NCBI RefSeq assembly: GCF_003173755.1
Contig: NZ_CP029553.1
Coordinates: forward strand, 4,612,001-4,676,000
Reading direction: 5' to 3'
DNA length: 64,000 bases
DNA from: Methylobacterium terrae
Lineage (GTDB): Bacteria; Pseudomonadota; Alphaproteobacteria; Rhizobiales; Beijerinckiaceae
Shown here piece by piece: positions 55,660 through 64,000 of this stretch; within the stretch, counting starts at the first letter, position 1; each line of letters starts with the position of its first letter. Under the pieces are notes generated by a model, which had not been told where the DNA came from, ran no database searches, and saw nothing but the letters and a program-made list of their open reading frames with translations. A program made the position numbers and the translations under genes.

Positions 55660-55865
55660 TCTCCTCGCCCCGCGGGCGGGGAGAGGACTGTGCTCCCGTT
55701 CAGGGAGCGCAGTGAGCCCGCAGGGCGAGGGTGAGGGGGTGTTTCCGGAGGAGCCTCATCCGGAGATACCCCCTCACCCTCGCTCCGGCTGCGCCTTCGC
55801 TTGCCGTGCACCCTGAACAGGCGCACGGCCCTCTCCCCGCCTGCGGGGAGAGGAGAAGACCCGGC
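55660..55865. repeat. GC-rich palindromic repeats after denD
   Basis: GCGAGGGTGAGGGGGTGTTT (about 55729-55748) is mirrored by ATACCCCCTCACCCTCGC (about 55775-55792) around TCCGGAGGAGCCTCATCCGGA, the same element as at 51521-51580. GGGCGGGGAGAGGA/CTCTCCCCGCCTGCGGGGAGAGGA pieces flank it. No gene seen. Confidence 0.7.
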
Positions 55866-55887
55866 CAGCAACGCCAAAGTTGGCGCA

Positions 55888-55923
55888 CAAAAAGAAACGG
55901 GCGGCACTCGCGTGCCGCCCGTT
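55888..55923 (-). terminator. Intrinsic terminator of gltA
   Basis: On the minus strand a perfect 12-base-pair stem (AACGGGCGGCAC, GCGA loop, GTGCCGCCCGTT) is followed by TCTTTTTGTG. It starts 23 bases after the gltA stop and is the clearest rho-independent terminator in the window. Confidence 0.9.
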
Positions 55924-55945
55924 CTCAATTCCAGCCGGGTGAAGC

Positions 55946-57238
<1,293 letters not shown>

Positions 57239-57427
57239 GGGGTTGCGGACCCTTTCCATCAACGAGACTGAGCGTCGTCGCCTCGACCGCGGCCCCCGGG
57301 GCAGGGCGGCGAACTTTGCTGCGGGTGCTCACTCGCCGACCGGGTTAGCGGATCGACGCACCGGCATCAACCACGCCCCCCGGCTCGGGTGACAGAATTC
57401 AGTTTCTGTTCAGGGGTCGTCGGATCA

Positions 57428-57452
57428 CCCCCGCGACACGGATTCGCGGGGG
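57428..57452. terminator. GC-rich hairpin downstream of gltX
   Basis: CCCCCGCG (57428-57435) pairs with CGCGGGGG (57445-57452) around a 9-base loop, 90 bases past the gltX stop. No T-run. Confidence 0.5.
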
Positions 57453-57488
57453 CTGCGCGGTGGGGTTGTGCCTCGGGCGGCGGCATGC

Positions 57489-57552
57489 CCACGCCTTGGG
57501 CAGCCGCTTCTCCCTGCCTCAGGCGGCGGCTTCTCTCTGCCTCAGGCGGCGG
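57489..57552. repeat. Short tandem repeat at the gltX 3' end
   Basis: About 2.5 copies of a 23-base unit (CAGGCGGCGGCTTCTCTCTGCC, with variation) run across the gltX stop codon. The repeat duplicates the codons for the final alanines and the stop, so it lengthens the 3' untranslated part without altering the protein. Confidence 0.7.
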
Positions 57553-58960
57553 CCTGCACCCGCAGGCGCGCGAGGCTCTCCTCGCGGCCGAGCACCGCCA
57601 TCACGTCGAAGAGCGGCGGCGAGGTCGTGCGGCCGGTCAGCGCCGCGCGCAGGGGCTGGGCCACCTGCCCGAGCTTGACCCCGGCGGTCTCGGCGAAGTG
57701 CCGCACCGCACCCTCGGTCGCGGCGGCGCTCCACTCGGTCAGCGCCTCGAGGTGGGGCAGGGCGCCGGCCAGCCGCTCGCGCCCGCCATTGCCGAGGAGG
57801 CCGGTCGCCTTCTCGTCGAGGGTGAGCGGGCTCGCATAGAGGTAGTAGGCGCTGTCGACGAGCTCGATCAGGGTCTTGGCCCGCTCCTTCAGGCCCGGCA
57901 TCGCGGCGATGAATTTTTCACGGAGCGCCGGGGCGAGGGGGGCCGAGAGGCCCCAGCGCCGGCCCTGCGTCGGCAGGATCGCCTCGATCGCCTCGACCAG
58001 GGCCTCGTCCGAGGACGAGCGGATGTAGTGGCCGTTGAGGTTCTCGAGCTTGGCGAAGTCGAACCGGGCCGGCGAGCGGCCGACCTGGGCGAGGTCGAAG
58101 GCGGCGATCATCTCCTCGGTGGAGAAGATCTCCTGGTCGCCGTGGCTCCAGCCGAGGCGCACGAGGTAGTTGCGGAGCGCCGCCGGCAGGTAGCCGAGGT
58201 CGCGATAGGCGTCGACCCCGAGCGCGCCGTGGCGCTTCGAGAGCTTGGCCCCGTCCGGCCCGTGGATCAGCGGGATGTGCGACATGTTCGGCACGTCCCA
58301 GCCGAGCGCCTGATAGATCTGGGTCTGGCGCGCGCCGTTGGTCAGGTGGTCGTCGCCGCGGATGATGTGGGTCACGCCCATGTCGTGGTCGTCCACCACC
58401 ACCGCCAGCATGTAGGTCGGGGTGCCGTCCGAGCGCAGCAGGACGAGGTCGTCGAGATCCTTGTTCTGCCAGACGACGCGGCCCTGCACCGCGTCCTCGA
58501 CCACGGTCTCGCCGTCGGTGGGCGCGCGGAGCCGAATGACCGGCTTGACGCCGGCCGGCGCCTCGGACGGGTCGCGGTCGCGCCAGCGGCCGTCGTAGCG
58601 GATCGGCCGGCCCTCGCGCCGGGCGGCCTCGCGCATCTCGGTCAGCTCCTCGGGCGTGGCGTAGCAGTGATAGGCCCGACCCGTTGCGAGCAGCCCCTCG
58701 GCCACCTCGCGGTGCCGGGCGGCGCGGGCGAACTGGTAGACCACGTCGCCGTCCCAATCGAGGCCGAGCCAGGCGAGCCCGTCGAGGATCGCGTCGATGG
58801 CGCCTTGCGTCGAGCGCTCGCGGTCGGTGTCCTCGATGCGCAGCAGCATCCGCCCGCCGTGCCGGCGCGCGTAGAGCCAGTTGAACAACGCCGTGCGACC
58901 CCCGCCGATGTGGAGGAAGCCCGTGGGCGACGGGGCAAAGCGGGTGACGACGGAGGACAT
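57542..58960 (-). CDS. gltX: Glutamyl-tRNA synthetase
   Basis: A 472-residue class Ic synthetase. HIGH-type motif [20 protein letters not shown] and KMSKS-type motif [12 protein letters not shown] are intact; [13 protein letters not shown] binds glutamate/ATP. The C-terminal helical anticodon domain is present. Alphaproteobacteria often have two GltX copies, one mischarging tRNA-Gln; which this is cannot be told by eye. Divergent from comEC, 189 bases apart. Confidence 0.95.
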   Translation of the reverse strand: MSSVVTRFAPSPTGFLHIGGGRTALFNWLYARRHGGRMLLRIEDTDRERSTQGAIDAILDGLAWLGLDWDGDVVYQFARAARHREVAEGLLATGRAYHCYATPEELTEMREAARREGRPIRYDGRWRDRDPSEAPAGVKPVIRLRAPTDGETVVEDAVQGRVVWQNKDLDDLVLLRSDGTPTYMLAVVVDDHDMGVTHIIRGDDHLTNGARQTQIYQALGWDVPNMSHIPLIHGPDGAKLSKRHGALGVDAYRDLGYLPAALRNYLVRLGWSHGDQEIFSTEEMIAAFDLAQVGRSPARFDFAKLENLNGHYIRSSSDEALVEAIEAILPTQGRRWGLSAPLAPALREKFIAAMPGLKERAKTLIELVDSAYYLYASPLTLDEKATGLLGNGGRERLAGALPHLEALTEWSAAATEGAVRHFAETAGVKLGQVAQPLRAALTGRTTSPPLFDVMAVLGREESLARLRVQAAA

Positions 58961-59149
58961 GCGCGACGAGAACCGGGTGAGAGCGAAAAAACGGTGTGGC
59001 CGGGGCCGTTAGGGCAGGGTCGCTCGAGTCGACCCGCCGGCGCCGGGTCCTGTAGCATGCGCGAGACGAGCCGTTAAGAAACCGTCTCCGGGGCCGGTCC
59101 TTCGCCGCATGCCCGGGATGCGCGCGGGATCGTCGCATCGGGACGCGGG

Positions 59150-61483
59150 ATGGCGGGAGCGGGTGCAGGGGCCGGGGGTGTAGGGACCGGGATCGTGACG
59201 CGCGGCTGGCGCGCGCTGCCGGCGCCCGCTCTGCTGCTGCCGGCGCTCGGGGCCCGCCTTTCCGCCGGGCTCGCCGCGGAGGCCGCGCAGCGCCGGCTCT
59301 TTCCGTGGCTCGCCGTCGCCTTCGGGGCCGGGGCGCTCCTGTTCCTCACCGTGGCGGACGGCCCGCCGGTGCTGGCCGCGCCGCTCGGCACCGGCCTCGC
59401 GCTGGCGGGCGCCGCCGTCGCGCTCCGGGCCCGCGCGGTGGCGCCGGCCCTCCTGCTCGCGGCCTCCTTCGTGTTCTTCGGTTTCGCCGCTGCCGCCATC
59501 CGCACCGCGAGCGTCGCGGCCCCGGTCGTCGCCCGTACGGTGATCGCGCCGCTCCACGGCTTCGTCGAGGCGCTGGAGGAGCGCGAGGAGGGCGCGCGAC
59601 TGGTGGTGCGGGTCGTGCGGCTCGGCGAGATGCCGGCCGCCGAGCGCCCGGCCCGGGTGCGGGTGTCGTACCGCCGCGCCGACGGATTGAGGCCCGGCGA
59701 CTACATCGAGGCCAAGGCCCGCCTTCTCCCGCCGCCGGAACCGGCGCGGCCGGGCGGCTACGACTTCTCCCGCGACGCGTATTTCCGCGGCATCGGCGCG
59801 GTCGGTTCGCTCCTCGGCTCGGCGACGGTCAAGGCCCCGCCCGAGCCGGCGCCGCTCGCCTTGCGCCTCGCCGCCGGCCTCGACGAGGCCCGCAACGCGC
59901 TCACCCGCCGCATCGCCGAATCGAACGGCGGCCAAGGTGGTTCCGCCCAGGGCGGCATCACCCAGGCCGGCGCGGTGGCGGCGGCCCTCGTCACCGGCAA
60001 GCGCGGCCTGATCGACCAGGACACCAACGACACCCTGCGGGCGGCGGGGATCTACCACGTCGTGTCCATCTCCGGTTTGCACATGGTGCTGGCCGCCGGC
60101 GTGGTGTTCTGGCTCGCCCGGGCGCTCCTCGCCCTCGTGCCGGGCCTGGCGCTCGCCTGGCCGATCAAGAAGATGGCCGCGGTCCTGGCGATGGTCGCGG
60201 TCACGGGCTACTGCGCCTTCTCCGGCTGGGACCTCGCGGCCGAGCGCTCGCTGGTGATGACCCTGGTGATGCTCGGGGCGATCCTGGTCGACCGGCCGGC
60301 GCTCAGCCTGCGCAACCTCGCGCTCGCCGCCCTGATCTCGCTCGCCCGCGAGCCGGAGGGGCTGCTCGGCCCGAGCTTCCAGATGTCGTTCGGCGCCGTG
60401 GCGGGCCTCGTCGCCTGCGCGCGGCTGATCGACGGGCGCCTGTGGAACCCGGAGGGGGCCGGGCCGGTCACGCGGGGTCTCGCCTGGCTGCTGGCCACCG
60501 TGATCGGCACGCTCGCCACCACGCTGGTGGCGCAGATCGCCACCGCGCCCTTCGCCACCTACCACTTCCAGACCGTCCAGCCCTTCGGCCTCGTCGGCAA
60601 CGCCCTGACCCTGCCGCTCGTCTCGCTCGTGGTGATGCCGGCGGCGGTGCTCGGCATCCTGGCCCACCCCTTCGCCCTCGACCGGCCGGTCTGGTGGGCG
60701 ATGGGCCTGGCCGTGCGCGGCATGCTCGACATCTCGGCCTGGATCGAGAGCTTCGACCGCGCGACCGTGGTGCTGCCGGCCTTCGGCCCCGGCGCCCTGG
60801 GCCTGATGACGGTAGCCCTCCTGCTCCTGGTGCTGCCGGTGTCGGGCCTGCGCTGGCTCGGCCTCGCCCCCGGCCTCGTCGGCCTCGCTCTGGCCGCGAG
60901 CCCGGTGCGGCCCGACCTCTACGTCGACCGCGAGGGCGGGGCCGCGGCCCTGCGCGGGAGCGACGGGCGCCTCGTCGTGCTGGGCAAGCCCCCCGCCTTC
61001 GTGCTCGAGCAGTGGCTGAAGGCCGACGGCGACGGCCGCTCGCGCGACGATCCCGGGCTGACGGCCGGCGCCCGCTGCGACAGGCTCGGCTGCGTCGCCC
61101 ACGGCCCCGGAGGCGTCAGCGTCGCCCTGGTGCGCGACAAGCGCGCCTTCGCGGAGGATTGCGCCCGGGCGACCGTGGTGGTCACCCGGCTCGAGGCGCC
61201 GCCGGGTTGCGCCGCGGCGCACGTCCTCGACCGGAGGTTCCTGGCGGCGCACGGGTCCACGACCCTGCGCTTCACGCCGGAGGGCGCGGTGGTCGAGACC
61301 GCCAAGCGGCCGGGAGAGGCGCGGCCGTGGCGGCCGGCGCCGGTGAAGGCGCCCGCCCCGCCGGCACCAGCCGCGCCATCGCAGATCACCCCCGGACCTG
61401 CCGCCCCTGCCGAGGCGCCCGGACCGACGGCGCCGGCCGCGCCGCCGGACGGCGAGGATGCCGAGGTCCAGGCCGACCCGTGA
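59150..61483 (+). CDS. comEC: ComEC/Rec2-type DNA uptake channel protein
   Basis: 777 residues, polytopic. N-terminal helices, DUF4131 domain (LVVRVVRLGEMPAAERPARVRVSYR, GGYDFSRDAYFRGIGAVG) and the competence domain with AGIYHVVSISGLHMVLAAG and a long helix bundle (PSFQMSFGAVAGLV). The C-terminal region (VDREGGAAALRGSDGRLVVL) lacks an HxHxDH metallo-beta-lactamase motif, a common state in alphaproteobacteria. It moves single-stranded DNA across the inner membrane in naturally competent species; competence here is not shown. A proline/alanine-rich tail ends the protein. Confidence 0.88.
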   Translation: MAGAGAGAGGVGTGIVTRGWRALPAPALLLPALGARLSAGLAAEAAQRRLFPWLAVAFGAGALLFLTVADGPPVLAAPLGTGLALAGAAVALRARAVAPALLLAASFVFFGFAAAAIRTASVAAPVVARTVIAPLHGFVEALEEREEGARLVVRVVRLGEMPAAERPARVRVSYRRADGLRPGDYIEAKARLLPPPEPARPGGYDFSRDAYFRGIGAVGSLLGSATVKAPPEPAPLALRLAAGLDEARNALTRRIAESNGGQGGSAQGGITQAGAVAAALVTGKRGLIDQDTNDTLRAAGIYHVVSISGLHMVLAAGVVFWLARALLALVPGLALAWPIKKMAAVLAMVAVTGYCAFSGWDLAAERSLVMTLVMLGAILVDRPALSLRNLALAALISLAREPEGLLGPSFQMSFGAVAGLVACARLIDGRLWNPEGAGPVTRGLAWLLATVIGTLATTLVAQIATAPFATYHFQTVQPFGLVGNALTLPLVSLVVMPAAVLGILAHPFALDRPVWWAMGLAVRGMLDISAWIESFDRATVVLPAFGPGALGLMTVALLLLVLPVSGLRWLGLAPGLVGLALAASPVRPDLYVDREGGAAALRGSDGRLVVLGKPPAFVLEQWLKADGDGRSRDDPGLTAGARCDRLGCVAHGPGGVSVALVRDKRAFAEDCARATVVVTRLEAPPGCAAAHVLDRRFLAAHGSTTLRFTPEGAVVETAKRPGEARPWRPAPVKAPAPPAPAAPSQITPGPAAPAEAPGPTAPAAPPDGEDAEVQADP

Positions 61484-61610
61484 CGCACCGGCCGCCGGTG
61501 CGGAAAGCCGGCCTCTGGCGACCGCGAAGGCAGCGTTCGTCCCTTACGGCTTGTTGCCCCCTTCGCCGCCGCCCAAGCTGCGGGCATCTCGGAACGGAAG
61601 GACCCCCACC

Positions 61611-61817
61611 ATGCCGCCGCGCATCCCGCTCAGCCCCGGCGGACCGGGGCCGCTCGGGCTCGTCGCCCTCGCCCTCGCGATCCTGGCCGCCGGCCTCCTC
61701 CTCGAGGGACGTCCCGTCGACGCCTCGGTCGCGCCGCGGCTCACGGAGCCCGAACTCCCCGCCCGCCCGCTGCCGAGCCCGGAGACGATGCTCCGGGACA
61801 TGATCGGCCGCGACTGA
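61611..61817 (+). CDS. Small single-helix membrane or secreted protein
   Basis: 68 residues: a hydrophobic helix (LGLVALALAILAAGLLLEG), then a proline-rich stretch with LTEPELPARPLPSPETMLRDM. The end sits 13 bases before the TauE-like gene. Unknown function. Confidence 0.55.
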   Translation: MPPRIPLSPGGPGPLGLVALALAILAAGLLLEGRPVDASVAPRLTEPELPARPLPSPETMLRDMIGRD

Positions 61818-61830
61818 CGGAATCCTGCCC

Positions 61831-62595
61831 GTGACCGACCTTCTCTCCGGCGTCGCCGGCCCGCTCGGCTGGGCGGTGATCCTCGCCACCTTCCTCGCCG
61901 CCGGCTTCGTCAAGGGCGTGATCGGCCTCGGCCTGCCGACGGTGGCGGTCGGGCTGCTCGCCACGGTGATGACGCCCGCCCAGGCGGCGGCGCTGCTGAT
62001 CGTGCCCTCCTTCGTCACCAACATCTGGCAGCTCTTCGCCGGCCCGCGCTTCGGCGGCCTGCTGCGGCGGCTGTGGCCGATGATGGCGGCGGTCGCCGTG
62101 GGCACCGTGGCGAGCGCCGGGCTGATCGCCGGGGCGAAGGGACCCGGACCCGCGAGCGCCCTCGGCGTCGCGCTGGTGGCCTACGCGGCGTTCGGGCTCG
62201 CGGGCCTCGCCTTGCGGGTGCCGGCGCGGGCCGAGCCCTGGCTGTCGCCGGTCATCGGCCTCCTCACCGGCCTCGTCACCGGGGCGACCGGGGTCTTCGT
62301 CCTGCCGGCGGTACCCTACCTCCAGGCGCTCGGCCTCGACCGGGACGGGCTGATCCAGGCCCTCGGGCTGTCCTTCACGGTCTCGACCGTGGCGCTCGCC
62401 GCCGGCCTCGCCCGGGAGGGCGCGCTGCCGCTCGCCGCCGGCGCCGCCTCCCTCGCCACCCTGGTCCCGGCGCTCCTCGGCATGGCCGCCGGGCAGTGGC
62501 TGCGCGGCCGGGTCTCCGCGCCGACCTTCCGGCGCGCCTTCCTGGTCGGCCTGCTGCTGCTGGGCGCCCACCTCGCCCTGCGGCCGTGGATCTGA
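61831..62595 (+). CDS. TauE/SafE family sulfite/organosulfur exporter-like permease
   Basis: A 254-residue membrane protein, eight helices in two repeats. Starts at GTG. Repeat 1: LATFLAAGFVKGVIGLGLPTVAVGLLA; repeat 2: GLLTGLVTGATGVFVLPAVPYLQALGL. The G-x-x-x-G helical loops are the TauE/SafE signature. The substrate is unknown (sulfite, sulfoacetate or another small anion). Confidence 0.88.
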   Translation: MTDLLSGVAGPLGWAVILATFLAAGFVKGVIGLGLPTVAVGLLATVMTPAQAAALLIVPSFVTNIWQLFAGPRFGGLLRRLWPMMAAVAVGTVASAGLIAGAKGPGPASALGVALVAYAAFGLAGLALRVPARAEPWLSPVIGLLTGLVTGATGVFVLPAVPYLQALGLDRDGLIQALGLSFTVSTVALAAGLAREGALPLAAGAASLATLVPALLGMAAGQWLRGRVSAPTFRRAFLVGLLLLGAHLALRPWI

Positions 62596-62619
62596 CGGCA
62601 GGCCTTTCCTCGGTCGGGC

Positions 62620-63201
62620 CTACTCGTCCTCGTCGTCGAGGGGCCGCAGGATCTGAATCCGACGGCCGGTCGGGTCCTCGATCGTGGTGCGGCGCATCAC
62701 CAGGAAGCCGCCGTCCTGGGCGCGCCGGATCCGGTCGGCCCGGGCGTCGACCCACAGGTCGATGTCGCGGTGCCCGCCCACGAAACGCTCGCCGACGAAA
62801 CGCACGCTCGTGTCGGGCGGAACCGGGCGGGTGACCCGCACCCGCCGCGTCTCCGGCGACCGGAAGGCCGGGGCCCGGGGCGCCTCGGCGACGGTTCGGC
62901 GGCGCGGATGCCGGGTCTCCCGCGGCGTCTCCGTCACCGCGGCGGCCCTGCGGCGCGGCGCCGGGCGCTCCGCGCGCCGCTGCCGCGGGGCGGTCCGCGC
63001 GGCGACCGGGTTCGGCCGGGCGGTGGGCGCGGTCTCGGGTCCGCCTGTCGCGGCCTTGCCGGCCTCCGGTGCCTCGGCGGCCTTCGCCGGCGGATCGCTC
63101 CAGGGTCGGGCGCCAGCGGGATCCTGGGCGCGCGCCGGCGGGGCGCACAGGAGGCCGAGGAGCAGGGCGAGGCCGAGAGAGCGGCGCAGTCCGTCACGCA
63201 T
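62620..63201 (-). CDS. Exported basic hypothetical protein
   Basis: 193 residues. Signal peptide (LGLALLLGLLCAPPARAQ), a long proline/alanine/arginine-rich disordered middle, then a small folded part (FVGERFVGGHRDIDLWVDARA, RRAQDGGFLVMRRTTIEDPTG) ending in acidic residues. No family recognised. Convergent with the TauE-like gene, 24 bases apart. Confidence 0.65.
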   Translation of the reverse strand: MRDGLRRSLGLALLLGLLCAPPARAQDPAGARPWSDPPAKAAEAPEAGKAATGGPETAPTARPNPVAARTAPRQRRAERPAPRRRAAAVTETPRETRHPRRRTVAEAPRAPAFRSPETRRVRVTRPVPPDTSVRFVGERFVGGHRDIDLWVDARADRIRRAQDGGFLVMRRTTIEDPTGRRIQILRPLDDEDE

Positions 63202-63559
63202 GATCGCACCTCCGGATCGGCAGGCGGGGCCTGCCCGGCGCCCCGGATCCGCCGCGTGGAGCGGGCCGCGCGGTCGCCGAGGCGATCGGCCACAACCTGA
63301 CCGTGTCGGGGAAGGTAGCGAGGCGCGGCGGCGGCGTCCACGCGCGGAGGTTACGAATCCACGACGGCGTCCCGCGCCGGTGCGTCCCGCCTCGGCACAC
63401 TGGGCCGCGTCATCGGGTCTTGCGGCTGGCCGGGAACCCGATCGCCCGTTCGTCGTTCATGCGCCTGCACGCTGCGCGCCGGTCTGTCATCACCTGCTTT
63501 CCCGGGTCGGGCCCGCTGCTTGCCACGTCGGCGCCAAGACCTCCCGGAGACCGGCAGCG
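63202..63559. other. Intergenic region
   Basis: GC-rich and without a convincing gene on either strand. It holds the promoters of the divergent hypothetical gene and the small repeat protein; no clear promoter or dyad stands out. Confidence 0.5.
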
Positions 63560-63808
63560 ATGATTCAATTCGGCACGAAAGCGTCCGCCCTGGAGCAGGC
63601 TGCAACCACGTCCGCATCATTCGAGGCCAAGTTGAGCGAGGCCAAGTTGAGCCAGGCCAAGTTGAGCCAGGCCAGGCTACGCGAGGCCAGATTGCGCCAG
63701 GCCGCCGTGATGCTGACCCTGGCTTTCGGCGTCCCGCTGGTGCTGGCGTGGTTCGGCCTCCTCGGCTGGGGCGTGGTCTGGCTCGCCCGGAGCGCGCTGT
63801 CGCTCTGA
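63560..63808 (+). CDS. Small membrane protein with KLSxA heptad-like repeat
   Basis: 82 residues. Residues about 20-48 are a run of five-residue repeats (EAKLS, QAKLS, QARLR) encoded by a 15-base DNA repeat (GAGGCCAAGTTGAGC), then one membrane helix (MLTLAFGVPLVLAWFGLLG). Probably a helical, oligomerising anchor; function unknown. Confidence 0.6.
   Translation: MIQFGTKASALEQAATTSASFEAKLSEAKLSQAKLSQARLREARLRQAAVMLTLAFGVPLVLAWFGLLGWGVVWLARSALSL
63621..63702. repeat. 15-base tandem repeat in the small membrane protein gene
   Basis: Five to six units of 15 bases (GAGGCCAAGTTGAGC and variants) coding for the pentapeptide repeat. Later units have drifted, so it is an older expansion. Confidence 0.85.
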
Positions 63809-63938
63809 GGGCACCGGAAGACCCCCGGACCGGAGAGGCGCGGAAAGCAACCCGGGCCGGCGCGGCCCGCGGGTTGCAGGGGCGCCGGGGCGGTGCCAGG
63901 AAAAGGCGTCCGCCCATCGCCTGCCCGGAGTGCCCGCC

Positions 63939-64000
63939 ATGCTGTCCATCGATCTCAATTCGGACCTCGGCGAGGGCTTCGGCGACTACCGCTGCGGCGA
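63939..64000 (+). CDS. pxpA: LamB/YcsF family protein, 5-oxoprolinase subunit A (5' end only)
   Basis: The last 62 bases read MLSIDLNSDLGEGFGDYRCG, the invariant N-terminus of LamB/YcsF (PxpA) proteins, which with PxpB and PxpC hydrolyse 5-oxoproline. The rest of the gene is beyond the window. Confidence 0.85.
   Translation, partial: MLSIDLNSDLGEGFGDYRCG

Overview
The window is uniformly very GC-rich, with bacterial operon structure, GTG/TTG starts and overlapping stop/start codons. Gene content (phaR divergent from phaA-phaB, the gltA-gltX-comEC block, an ErpA-type A protein beside a dGTPase-like gene, many Rhizobiales-type small exported proteins) points to an alphaproteobacterium of the Hyphomicrobiales, most likely Methylobacterium or a close relative. 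The taxonomic call is inference; no marker gene such as 16S rRNA is present.

Layout. 1-5.6 kb: end of a lytic transglycosylase gene, galE and galU (UDP-glucose/galactose supply), and a GAF-PAS-GGDEF-EAL cyclic-di-GMP enzyme. 5.7-18.3 kb: a complete type II secretion system in four strand blocks: gspE-gspF; gspL-gspM-gspC-like; gspG and gspD; then an unknown membrane protein-gspO-H-I-J-K. Within the plus-strand blocks the genes mostly overlap by 1-4 bases. 18.4-20.3 kb: a hypothetical gene, then two tandem copies of a small transcription unit that fits no family I know: promoter with a long spacer holding a dyad, identical 28-codon ORF, conserved RNA fold and terminator. 20.4-23.4 kb: polyhydroxybutyrate genes phaR, phaA, phaB. 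23.6-30.1 kb: a solute-binding protein, secA and an FAD aromatic hydroxylase.

30.2-36.4 kb: exopolysaccharide genes: a Wzc-like chain-length protein whose kinase domain has lost its ATP-binding motif, a Wza-like export lipoprotein, a GT4 glycosyltransferase and a polyprenyl-phosphate sugar transferase. 37-39.4 kb: three curlin-repeat proteins convergent with csgG. Together with the cyclic-di-GMP enzyme and galE/galU this suggests a biofilm-matrix theme (inference). 39.5-46.4 kb: a MITE-like element, small exported proteins, erpA, a dGTPase-like gene, and DUF3750, DUF533/TerB-like, DUF1206 and DUF3237 genes. 46.4-47.6 kb: a sharply AT-rich one-gene island encoding a probable PD-(D/E)XK protein resembling DUF6602, the clearest horizontally acquired gene.

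47.6-55.6 kb: an aminotransferase, an IlvD/Edd sugar-acid dehydratase, a PEP-mutase-family protein, a double GNAT, an SDR and a DenD-like dehydrogenase, probably sugar-acid catabolism. 55.9-64 kb: gltA, gltX, comEC, a TauE/SafE permease, small exported or membrane proteins, and the start of a LamB/YcsF (pxpA) gene cut by the window end. I saw no rRNA, tRNA, CRISPR array, complete insertion sequence or prophage. GC-rich dyads and dispersed palindromic repeats occupy several intergenic gaps.
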